Positions 10,740 through 18,779 of a stretch of 64,000 nt of DNA are shown here, in pieces (position 1 is the stretch's first letter; each line of letters begins with the position of its first letter). The DNA is taken from the NCBI GenBank assembly GCA_963377175.1, contig CAUJNA010000186.1, positions 62,001 to 126,000 on the forward strand. Direction: 5' to 3'. The position numbers and the translations under genes are program-made. Origin of the DNA: Effrenium voratum. Its lineage: Eukaryota; Sar; Dinophyceae; Suessiales; Symbiodiniaceae. The notes under the pieces are model-generated. The model was not told where the DNA came from, ran no database searches, and worked only from the letters and a program-made list of their open reading frames with translations.

Positions 10740-11532
10740 AGAAGAAGGAAAACTTTTGATGAAATGCTAAAGGAAGCGATGACGCACAGATTAAAAATTG
10801 AAATCATCCCCGAAAGACAGGTAATTGACTTGTCAATCAACAATCTAGATTTTGACGATTTTGACCTCTCAAAATACGATAGGAGACTACGGTTGAATGC
10901 TAGAGTTCAAACTGATAAACAAGTTCTTCAACACGAATTGTTCCCTGATATGTTTGATGAAGTAGCACCAACATCACAGTTATATGAAAACAACGAGGCA
11001 GACGCTCAAACAACACGATATATATCAAAAGATTTTGCTGATGAAATTTATAGCAATGCAATTTCAAAGGCCAAAAGATGAACCAAAAGATGAACCAAAA
11101 GATGAAAAGCAGGAAGATTTACAAAGTCTTCATTTAACATCATCATCGTCATCAGCATCAACCGAACAAGATAAGAAAGAGGAAAGCCGAGAAATAGAAT
11201 CGTTAAGAAACATATTTGTAGGTGGAGAAGACAAGAGCGTATTTGAACTATTCCAACGAGGTAAGAAGTCATCCACTCCATCAGAACAATCACGAGAACA
11301 GGAAGAAGAACAACCGAGGGCATCATTCTGGTCAAGACGACAGGTAGAAGCAAGAAGCAGAAGTCACTCACCAGAAGAAAGAGCAAGAGGTAATAGACAA
11401 TTAGAAACAAGAAGCAGGAGCAACTCACCCCAAGAAATAGCTAGAGGTAGTGAATGGACGAGGGAACAAATGGAAACAAGAAGCCCAGAAAGCACAAATA
11501 CAAAAAGTAGCCGAGGCAAGAAGAAAAAATAG
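10740..11532 (+). pseudogene. island A gene 3, DEMLKE-motif protein with SR-like repeats, one frameshift
   Basis: The first frame (to 11081) reads RKTFDEMLKEAMTHRLKIEI and NNLDFDDFDLSKYDRR. This aligns closely with the 60-residue island B protein at 61219-61401 (RPTYDEMLKQAITSKLK, NNFDFDELDL). Around 11070 the frame shifts by one base and continues KDEPKDEPKDE, a serine-rich linker, and three tandem units of about 21 residues with core ARSRSHSPEERARG / TRSRSNSPQEIARG / TRSPEST, ending in a lysine run. The SR-type tail recalls nucleic-acid-binding or packaging tails. The apparent start codon at about 10731 is in another frame, so the 5' end is damaged too. Confidence 0.6.
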
Positions 11533-11587
11533 TACCAGAATTTGTAAAAATGCCTTAAAGAAATAGCGACTTTATTATATAAGATAA

Positions 11588-11949
11588 ATGCAATTCTATA
11601 GCAGACACTCAGATGATGGAGGCGATAGATTGTTAGGAGGAATACATGATGAAGATGATTATAATGACTTTATGAATATGTTATTTATGAATAGTAGTTT
11701 TGCTGATGACATGGAAAGACATTATAAAAGTTCAGATGCTGATGTGCTGCCAAGTCCTACTGATAGCGAAGAAACAAAAGAAAATAAAGAGAAACAATAT
11801 CAAAAGGATTATCATAAAAAAATACTTTCAAGAAAAACTTTAATAAACCTTATACTTGTAATATTTGTGGAAAATCAATGACCAACAGTTCTAACAAATC
11901 AAGACATGAGAAAAGTAAAAAGTGTCAGAGTGCTAAACATGAAGTCTAA
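11588..11949 (+). pseudogene. island A gene 4, C2HC zinc-finger protein with apparent -1 frameshift
   Basis: ATG at 11588 is followed by an acidic domain (GIHDEDDYNDFMNMLFMNSS) and a charged linker to DYHKK at about 11815. A run of seven A follows. The same frame soon ends without a finger. Slipping back one base at that run gives FNKPYTCNICGKSMTN and SRHEKSKKC, a single C-x2-C...H...C finger ending at TAA 11949. Either one A was lost from a run of eight, or the run works as a -1 slippery site. The finger resembles those at the ends of the island B proteins at 62636 and 63268. Confidence 0.6.
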
Positions 11950-12001
11950 TTGGATAATACTAATTTATTTTTAATTTAACTAATATAATCCAATTTCAAT
12001 A

Positions 12002-12688
12002 TATGAGTAAACTAAGTAATGAGGAGATAATGACCTTGAGACAGGCTATGGTTCTAAACAAAGCTTATACAATCAAGCAAAAGAGAAAGGAGCAAGTGTA
12101 ACATTAGAAGAAGTGGCAAAGTGGTTGAAGAAGCAACCTAACAAGCAAGTAAAACCGTATCAGAATTATAACAGTTTCTTAGCGCCTTATGCCAGAGCAG
12201 AATTTCAAATAGATATTATGGATATGAAAATATTTAAGAAAGAAGATGAAGAACGCTATGCATTGATTGTAATAGCTGCTTTCAGTAAATTAGGTTTTGT
12301 GTATCCAATGTTTCAAAGAGACAGTCCAAATGTCTTGAAAGGGTTGAAAGAAGCATTTAAAGTTATGGGCGAGCCTGTGGAAACCTTTTCTGATGATGAT
12401 GGAGCATTTAAAGCAGAAGTAAAGAAATATTTAGATGATTTAAGTATAGTACATAAAACAACGCTAACACATGCCAAGAATGTGGAGAGATTTATTAGAA
12501 CGGTGAAAAAGGGAACAGGAGACAGGACACACTTTACTAAAGGTAGATGGACTGATATGTTGAAACCTACATTGAAGAAATATAATAGCGCTATTCACTC
12601 ATCAACTGGAATGAAACCAAGTGAAGCGCATGATGATGACAACAGAGCAAATGTAAAAGCAAACCTTACACTGAAGCAAATCCAATAA
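12002..12688 (+). pseudogene. Polinton/virophage-type integrase (rve DDE core), C-terminal domain missing
   Basis: The core from 12113 is open to 12688. The first catalytic Asp is in FQIDIMDM, the second in ETFSDDDGAFKAEV, and the Glu in NVERFIRTVKK, all typical of retroviral-type integrases of Polintons and virophages that insert element DNA into host chromosomes. Upstream, ETGYGSKQSLYNQAKEKGA is the expected N-terminal region. It lies in the integrase frame only back to a TGA near 12020; the likely start (MSKLSNEEI, 12002) is one base out of frame. The protein stops right after the core (PSEAHDDDNR), lacking the SH3/chromo-like C-terminus, which appears separately at 14179-14436. Confidence 0.85.
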
Positions 12689-12696
12689 TAAAACCA

Positions 12697-13424
12697 ATGA
12701 ATATAACTGATTACGATTTCAAACAATCTAAATATGAACATGTGCCAAAACTACCTTTTTGCTCAATTGTTGTTGCTTCATCAACGGGTGGCAAAACAGT
12801 TTTAATTCAAAACCTTATTTTAAATGTTTATAGGGACTGCTTCGCTCGTATTTTCATTTTTAGCCCGTCTGTTCATAATGACCCTACCTTCGTTGAAGTC
12901 AAGAAATACCAAAAAGATAATATGAAGGTTGATGACGAAAAGAAAAGTTATATTATGACACCTACCAACCTGAAGAACTGGAAGAAATAATTAGCGCACA
13001 AAGAAAGATAATTCATTATATGAAAGAACAGAAGATGAAGAAACTACATTCAATTTTAATCATAGTTGATGATTTTGCAGACGACCCTAAATTTGTTAGA
13101 TATAGTAAGTTACTTCATGGACTGGCAACGAGAGGTAGACACGACGCCATTAGTTTTTGTTGAAGCGTTCAAAAATATCGTGTCCTTGCACCAATCATTA
13201 GGTTGAATTGAAGTTCGTTGTATATCTTCAAGTTAAAGAATGTATCAGAGTTAATGTCATTCATTGAGGAAAACTCTGCCATCGTTGATAAAGAGCATCT
13301 GTTAAATATGTATCATAAAGCGGTAGATGATAAGCCCTACTCCTTCGTTTATGTCAATATGAACTCTAAAGATGTTAATAATATTTTTTATGTTAGATTT
13401 GAAAAAGCATGTAAAATAGAATAA
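12697..13424 (+). pseudogene. FtsK/HerA-type genome-packaging ATPase, frameshift and two in-frame TGA
   Basis: Walker A is ASSTGGKT (about 12778-12801). A one-base shift near 12940 moves into YYDTYQPEELEEII, and Walker B follows as ILIIVDDFADDP. Then come ATRGRHDAISFC, TGA, SVQKYRVLAPIIRLN, TGA, and LYIFKLKNVSELMSFIEEN through FYVRFEKACKIE, ending 13424. The order and spacing fit the A32-like ATPase that packages DNA in virophages and Polinton-like viruses. Both TGA codons fall between otherwise well-kept motifs. It starts eight bases after the integrase stop, as in a tightly packed viral genome. Decay is the plain reading. Confidence 0.8.
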
Positions 13425-13432
13425 AGATTTAA

Positions 13433-13972
13433 ATGTATTATGTATTTTATGATTTACCATTAGACATTAAAAACCTTGTATTATCTTATAATTTAGGTGA
13501 TGTTAGATTATTAAAAATAAAAAATAATAATATTATTAAAAATTATGTGAATAAATGTAAACCAGTGAAAAAGTCTTACAAATTAAAGAATACACAATAT
13601 TTTGAAATTGATAATATCATTATAAAAAATGATTTATCATATATTTTTAACTTAAGTGAGTTAGATAAATTACACCAAAAACAACAACCATTAAAAATAG
13701 TAATTGAATATGAGATATTTGTTACATCTACCTCATTTACATGTTTGAATCATGTTCGTAATCGTACTTTAACATCAACAAATTTATTCGATATTTATTT
13801 TCTTAATAAAGACCTTCATGAAACTAAATTAGTGTATAGCCGTAATATGGTTAATTTTATTTCATTACAAGTGAACAAATACTTATTAAAGCCATCAATG
13901 ATGAAAGACAAAGTTTTATTAGTAAATTTTCTTCATAGGTTTACAATTAATTCTATTAATAAATCAGATTAA
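13433..13972 (+). CDS. island A hypothetical protein (179 aa)
   Basis: Intact frame starting nine bases after the ATPase stop. The start MYYVFYDLPLDIKNLVLSYN resembles the short L-P-x-D-I-x-N-x-I-L-S-Y opening common in small viral proteins and F-box-like leaders, but I cannot assign it. The body is Asn/Lys/Ile-rich, consistent with AT-rich coding, with no signal peptide or transmembrane helix. The location suggests a late viral gene. Confidence 0.65.
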   Translation: MYYVFYDLPLDIKNLVLSYNLGDVRLLKIKNNNIIKNYVNKCKPVKKSYKLKNTQYFEIDNIIIKNDLSYIFNLSELDKLHQKQQPLKIVIEYEIFVTSTSFTCLNHVRNRTLTSTNLFDIYFLNKDLHETKLVYSRNMVNFISLQVNKYLLKPSMMKDKVLLVNFLHRFTINSINKSD

Positions 13973-13982
13973 TATTATCAAA

Positions 13983-14189
13983 TTAAATCAATGAAGCGTT
14001 GCATAAATTCAACGCGGGTAATTTATATAATAGTTTGTCCGATTTTTGATTTTCTAACTTTTCTATTCTCGTTACACATTCTTGAATAGATTTTATTATT
14101 AAAGTATCCGCTCTCGTTTTTTCATCTGGCGGTAAATCTCTATTCATATTATTGACTATACAATTTAAATTGTTATTTTTAATTTTCAA
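13983..14189 (-). CDS. island A small hypothetical protein (68 aa)
   Basis: Minus-strand frame with a plausible ATG (MKIKNNNLNCIVNNMNRDLP) and a helical body (IQECVTRIEKLENQKSDKLL). Its start overlaps the end of the minus-strand gene at 14179-14436 by about 11 bases, suggesting the two were expressed together. It ends close to the end of the plus-strand gene at 13433-13972, so transcription converges here. No family is recognised. Confidence 0.5.
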   Translation of the reverse strand: MKIKNNNLNCIVNNMNRDLPPDEKTRADTLIIKSIQECVTRIEKLENQKSDKLLYKLPALNLCNASLI

Positions 14190-14436
14190 TTATCAATAAT
14201 TCATGACGCAAATAATGTTTCTTCAATCCTTCCAAGACATAGTATGTTTGTAATGTTATATCTTTTTCTATCCTTTCTATTTTGTATCTTCTTTCTGTCC
14301 ACTTTGGGTTGGTCCCTTTCCTCGATGTATAATTACCTTTTCCTGTTTGGTATATTTTCACCGTGTCCGAAACTGATAATTTAGGGAAGTTATTCAGATT
14401 ATATTGATATAATAGATAAAGTAAAATATAGAACAA
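14179..14436 (-). CDS. integrase SH3/chromo-like C-terminal domain as a stand-alone ORF
   Basis: After a hydrophobic start, the protein reads KLSVSDTVKIYQTGKGNY, then KGTNPKWTERRYKIERI, then TYYVLEGLKKHYLRHELL. This matches the beta-barrel C-terminal domain that follows the DDE core in Polinton and virophage integrases (the V-x-D-x-V-R-I...W-T-x-x-x-x-x-I...Y-x-L pattern). The integrase core at 12002-12688 lacks exactly this part. Here it lies on the opposite strand 1.5 kb away, with no core domain beside it. It may be the relic of an inversion, the remains of a second integrase, or a separately expressed domain. Confidence 0.6.
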   Translation of the reverse strand: MFYILLYLLYQYNLNNFPKLSVSDTVKIYQTGKGNYTSRKGTNPKWTERRYKIERIEKDITLQTYYVLEGLKKHYLRHELLIIEN

Positions 14437-14534
14437 GTAATAATAACCGATAATAAAATTAAGAAATGTTGTTATTATTCATTAGAATTAATTAAGTTAG
14501 GAATACAATATTAAAAATATAAATATTAATATAG
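14437..14534. promoter_or_regulatory. divergent AT-rich intergenic region of island A
   Basis: About 100 bases, almost all A/T, separate the minus-strand pair (14436 and downstream) from the plus-strand gene at 14535. It is the only divergent spacer in the island, so it should hold two promoters. TATA-like strings are abundant but no unique motif stands out. Confidence 0.3.
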
Positions 14535-14900
14535 ATGGGAAGGAAAAAAAGGAAAAAGAATAAGACCGAGCCAGTTGTTTCTTCAACTGATGAAGAAAAA
14601 GAAGAAATTGTTAAAGAAACATCAGTTATTGAGTTGGCTTGTCCAATGTGTAAAAAGATGCTAGAAATGAAAAATGAATTAGAAATTCAAAAGAAAGGAA
14701 ACTGTAAATGTTCGTGTTTTCCCACAACTTTTAAAATATGTAAAAATGATAAGAAAATGAATATTGATAAAACCAAAGAAAGTATCAACTTAGAAACAGC
14801 TGTTCATAATATTGCTATCAAATGGGGAAGACATGCATCACCATCCGATAATTGTGATAGGGAAACACAGGAAACTATACGTGAAATGATGAAAAATTAG
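14535..14900 (+). CDS. island A cysteine-rich, zinc-ribbon-like protein (121 aa)
   Basis: A lysine-rich start (MGRKKRKKNK, a possible nuclear targeting sequence) is followed by an acidic linker. A cysteine cluster LACPMCKKMLE and GNCKCSCFPTTFKIC then provides two C-x2-C/C-x-C pairs that could bind zinc. The C-terminus is helical. It is intact. No family is recognised; a DNA-binding or transcription-related role is plausible from composition alone. Confidence 0.6.
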   Translation: MGRKKRKKNKTEPVVSSTDEEKEEIVKETSVIELACPMCKKMLEMKNELEIQKKGNCKCSCFPTTFKICKNDKKMNIDKTKESINLETAVHNIAIKWGRHASPSDNCDRETQETIREMMKN

Positions 14901-14976
14901 TATTTAAAGAGTAGATTTAACATAATTGCAACATTTAGTTTTAAAAGTTTAGTTTTATAATTTAGTATATATTTAC

Positions 14977-15249
14977 ATGGATGCATGATTAGAAAAGATT
15001 GTCAAAAAACTGAACAAGGTTTTAGAACAGAATAAGAATATTTTAGAAATCTTACAAGAAATGGAAAAGAAGAAACCATTAACAAACAGTTCTACAAGTA
15101 AAGAAGTAGATAGAACCAGTGCTGAATATAAAAATACAAGAAATATTTATTTAAACAAACTTAATAACAAAGAAATTAAAGAACCAAAGTCTTCCACTAT
15201 GACATTTTATCAAATTGACTATGACGAGGAAACACAACTTTATTCATAA
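14977..15249 (+). CDS. island A small coiled-coil protein, TGA at codon 4
   Basis: The ATG at 14977 reads M-D-A-TGA and continues in frame LEKIVKKLNKVLEQNKNILE, a clear leucine heptad, into the ORF that opens at ATG 15061 (MEKKKPLTNSSTSKE) and ends 15249. If translation starts at 15061 the protein is 62 residues and lacks the coiled coil. The upstream coiled coil is too regular to be chance, so the TGA probably interrupts a former 90-residue gene. Function unknown. Confidence 0.5.
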
Positions 15250-15339
15250 AGTTGCATTTGCTCATTAAACATATTTTAGTTTTTAACGAGGAAACAGGGA
15301 TTTTTATTCATAGATAATATTATCTAAATATCTTTAATA

Positions 15340-15924
15340 ATGAACTTATTAGAGATGTTTAGCGGGACAGGCAGTGTTGGACTTGTTGCAAAAGCAATGG
15401 GTTTCAATGTTATTTCATTGGATTTGAAAAATGCTGATTTGAATACTGATATATTGAAATGGGATTATAAACAATTTGATAGGAACCATTTTGATTTTAT
15501 TCAGAGTAGTCCCCCATGCACTGAATATAGTGTAGCAAAAACTAGGGGAGTAAGAAACATTGAGTATGCTAATAGTATAGTTTTAAAAACTATTGAAATT
15601 ATCAAATATTTCAATCCTAAGTATTTTGTAATCGAAAATCCCCAAACCGGATTATTGAAAAATCAGGGGTTTATGAATGAGTTTGATTTTAAAGATGTAG
15701 ATTATTGTAAATATGGATTTAATTATAGAAAAAGGACTAGGCTATGGAATAACATTACAACTTGGAAACCTAAAGATTTATGTAAAAAGGATTGTGGCAA
15801 CATCAGGAATAATAAACATATTGAAACAGCGCAACGGCTACCATCGGGCACTAAGGAAAAATGGGGAGACAATCCAACAATACACAAGCAGGAAGATTTT
15901 TATATAAAATACCTAGCGAATTAA
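15340..15924 (+). CDS. DNA (cytosine-5) methyltransferase-like protein (194 aa)
   Basis: Motif I is LLEMFSGTGSVG (residues 3-14, S-adenosylmethionine binding). The catalytic loop is SSPPCTEYS with Cys60. The E-N-P motif is VIENP (97-101), followed by KYGFNYRKRTRLWNN, as in phage and algal-virus C5 methyltransferases. The target-recognition domain is short or absent and the protein is about half the usual length, typical of compact viral versions. The frame is intact, unlike the integrase and ATPase. Such enzymes protect viral DNA or alter host marking. It is the last gene before the right edge of the island. Confidence 0.8.
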   Translation: MNLLEMFSGTGSVGLVAKAMGFNVISLDLKNADLNTDILKWDYKQFDRNHFDFIQSSPPCTEYSVAKTRGVRNIEYANSIVLKTIEIIKYFNPKYFVIENPQTGLLKNQGFMNEFDFKDVDYCKYGFNYRKRTRLWNNITTWKPKDLCKKDCGNIRNNKHIETAQRLPSGTKEKWGDNPTIHKQEDFYIKYLAN

Positions 15925-16672
15925 TTTGTGAAATCTTGGTGAGTTTGACGGACTAAGGATTTTTGAGTTTGGGGTTGGGCTTGAAACTTGAAATTTCTAG
16001 GTTCATCCAACGACAATACAGTAAACAATAAGAATTCTAAAATTTTGCAAATATTAATTTTTAAGGGGATAATCCATAGTTTATCAAATTTAGAAAACAC
16101 CGTCCGCCCGCCCGACCCCAGAAGGCTCCAGGCTCCCGACAGATGAACTCCAACGGCATACCTGCGCGGAGGATGCGGGCGGAGGGAGGAGGGAGGGAGG
16201 GGAGGGGAACACGAAACACGACCCAAAACCCGTTGAACCCCCCAGACCCCAAAAGCCAATCCAGTCCCCGAAAGCATCCCGCCCATCACAGGGCGCAAGC
16301 ATGGTTGAACTCACCGTCAACCTGGCAAATAATGGAAGGCGCAAAAGCCAAAACAAAAAAAATGATGCAATAAACAAGTTTCAATGAGACGAGAGACAGA
16401 AAAACCTTTTTTTTACACACATCGCGGCGCAACCCTGAATTGGGCGGTATGTTTCCTTGCACGGTCTCATGGTTTGGTTTTTTCACACCATCCGAAGAAC
16501 AAAAACTCATGATAGACGATGGACATCGTGGGATTGGGTGATGGGAATCGTGGGATTGAACGATGGGAATCGTGGGATTGAACGATGGGAATCGTGGGAT
16601 TGAACGATGGGAATCGTGGGATTGGATGATGGTGTGAGGCAAACAAAAACGCCGTGCTAGTTGCCATGCACC
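15925..16672. repeat. island A right edge, then GC-rich DNA with a 21-22-bp tandem repeat
   Basis: AT-rich sequence ends near 16080 and GC-rich background resumes. From about 16541 to 16629 a unit of 21-22 bp containing GGGAATCGTGGGATTGAACG repeats about four times with few differences. No gene is supported. Long minus-strand frames here are translations of the repeat. Confidence 0.7.
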
Positions 16673-18028
16673 TCACATATGCATGGCGGAGTGAGACTGA
16701 CTGGATTTGGCACCAATCGCGCAGGAAATTGCATCCCTCAATTTGAAGGCATCTAACTTACCGTCTTCATTTCCGAAGGTGTTGAACAAATCCTCCTTCA
16801 CCATCACTTGGAAGTCAGTGATGGAAGTCACGATGTTCTTCAAAGCCTCGTTCATTTGCTGATACTCTTTGAAGTAGGTGTAAATCTGGTCTGCCTTTAC
16901 TTTGATGGTGGTGTGCGAAGAAGAAGAGCCAAGGAAGGAGCGGAGTTTCTCAAGGTCACCCACTTCCATGTTGTCCAAACCTGCCTTGATGCCGAAAGTG
17001 GCCGCGTTGCCAATCTGACAGCAAGTATTGAAAGTGTCTTCAAAGCACTTCTTGTCTTCAACGGATGTTTTCTTGCCCTTGGTCATCTTCAACGTGTGCT
17101 TGATGGCAACCCCGCCGTGTCCTGCCCCACCCTTGAGCATCAAGACCATATACAAAGTGAGCGATTCCTCACCATCTGAGCGTCTGAATCTCATCATCCA
17201 ACTCACACTTGCTCATCACTTGACCACCCTCATTCAAACAGAGGTTGAAGCACTCCTCTGTGATGCGGTTCTGTTCCTTGGAAAGAGTGGACACTTGATG
17301 ACAAACCTGATGGAGCACCCTCCAGCAACACTGAAGGTAAAGAGGTTGCGACCTCCTACCGGTTCCTTGATGGTGACCTGAATGGTGTTGCCGAACTCAT
17401 ACTCGCTAGGGTCACGCAAGTAACCCTCATCAAGGTCAATGACGTCATCTGAAGAACGGATTTCAAGGAAGTCAAGAAAATCTGTGACGCTCAAGATATG
17501 CTCCTTGCCCTCTTCCACCTCATCGGAACCCTTGGACTGCGCCTTCTCTTCAAAGTCCCGCGGACTGCTTGTGTTGAGGTGGCGGAGGAATGCCAGCGCC
17601 TTCTCATCCTTCTCAGTCCAATCTTCATCACTGTCACTGACTGTGAAATCTCCTCCATCCACATTCTCAACGATGTCACTGGAATTCACCACAACAGCGC
17701 CAACGTATCCACTGGAACTAGCAGGCTCAGAAGGTTCGACAGGGGTCATATTGGCAACGGCGACCGATGTAGAGCGTGAAGCAATCTTGTCCCATTCATC
17801 CAAAATCAACTGTGTGATTCTGTCCTTGTTCGCCTTCTCAAAATTGGTGATGCGAAGATTGACCCCACTGATGAGTTCCTTCAACTGCGGTTTGGTCAAA
17901 GCCATCAACTGCTCCTTGTCCGGTTTGATGCCTTGAAGGGTCAGCAACTCCTGACCATCATAGACCTTGCCCACCTTCAAGTCATGGCACTTGACCGCAC
18001 CATCACTGCGGACAAAGATGAGCACCAT
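16673..18028 (-). CDS. unrecognised host-type gene with SAP-like segment, two frame changes
   Basis: ATG at 18028 begins MVLIFVRSDGAVKCHDLKVG. Residues about 40-85 (ALTKPQLKELISGVNL to TQLILDEWDKI) look like a helix pair of SAP type. Acidic linkers follow, then a compact segment (FGNTIQVTIKEPVGGRN). Near 17300 the useful frame moves (RITEECFNLCLNEGGQVMSK) and near 17190 it moves again (ESLTLYMVLMLKGGAGHGG, then a helical end at 16673). Two small non-canonical introns or two frameshifts would both explain this. I cannot name the family. Composition is ordinary for the host background. Confidence 0.5.
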
Positions 18029-18779
18029 TGCTGAAATGATGTTACTTGAGAGTCAAAATGCTGCAAATGACAAGCCGTCTCATCAATGCTTGGATTAATG
18101 ACATCATCAACTGCTTGTCAAAAACTGTCCTCACTCTTTCTCTCTTTCCGTATTTCTCTCATCAGTAAGCGTGTCGGGAGCGCCTTTTGGTTGATGATGA
18201 CCTTCTCCACCAGCAAAGTAAAAAGTTTAATGTTCAAAATACAGTGAGAGATATTAATATTATTTTTAAAATGATGTATGAAAGAAGAACGATTTGTCAA
18301 TTAAATTATTATCCTGTATTGAAATTATAATCATAATATAATAATAACATGTAACATATTATATGTTATAATTATACTGTACTTATGGTTTGTAAAGATT
18401 GACATATTTTAATTTTCCTAATTTGCTTGACTCTTTCAAAGTGCGTTGTTTGAACTTGGTATGCTCTTTTGATTTTTTCGTGCTTTGGCTGTTTGTTTTT
18501 ATTTTGTTTGATACTCTTGTGATATTTTTTGATGGTATGTTGCTTTGTTTTTTGTTGATGTGTGTTTTTGAGTTTGGGTTCTTTGATGGTTTTTTATTTT
18601 TGCTGTTTTGTTGGTATGCTTGTTTGAATTATTTAATGTTGTATGCTGTGATTAAATATTTTTGTTGTTGGTTGTGATTATTTATTTTGTTTGCTTGTTG
18701 TTCTGGATTTTGTTTTCTGTTTGTTGTGTTGCTGATGGAAAAAGAATAGTAAAAGTAGAATTCCTAGAATTCCCCTTTT
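18029..18779. other. AT- and T/G-rich low-complexity region
   Basis: From 18230 to 18400 the sequence is AT-rich without ORFs. From 18400 to 18740 it is T/G-rich; the hydrophobic frame it yields (many Phe/Leu/Cys) reflects composition, not a gene. Near 18760 a short self-complementary AGAATTCCTAGAATTCC lies at the edge of the first retroelement. Confidence 0.4.

Larger units (their letters stand above)
9142..15950 (+). mobile_element. endogenous Polinton-like/virophage-like element A (decaying)
   Basis: An AT-rich, gene-dense block with hardly any intergenic space lies between GC-rich host flanks (sharp edges near 9140 and 15950-16080). It encodes a retroviral-type integrase, an FtsK/HerA-type ATPase, a cytosine methyltransferase, zinc-finger proteins and several novel small proteins. 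Integrase plus packaging ATPase is the signature pair of Polintons, Polinton-like viruses and virophages. The left end cuts into an ORF, so the element is truncated there. No terminal inverted repeat, DNA polymerase, protease or capsid gene is visible. Several genes carry single-base frameshifts or in-frame TGA, so it is a fossil or at best partly active. Confidence 0.75.

Noticed and set aside
12000..15250. Reassignment of TGA to tryptophan in island A
   Set aside because: TGG is used for Trp in several island genes, and the positions of the three TGA codons do not look like conserved Trp sites; frameshifts in the same genes favour decay.
16541..16629. Four regular repeats of 21-22 bp as a CRISPR-like array
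   Set aside because: The units are directly adjacent with no unique spacers, and the genome is eukaryotic.
18399..18740. Hydrophobic ORF as another mitochondrial membrane protein fragment
   Set aside because: T/G-rich low complexity explains the Phe/Leu/Cys content; no cox or cob motif is present.
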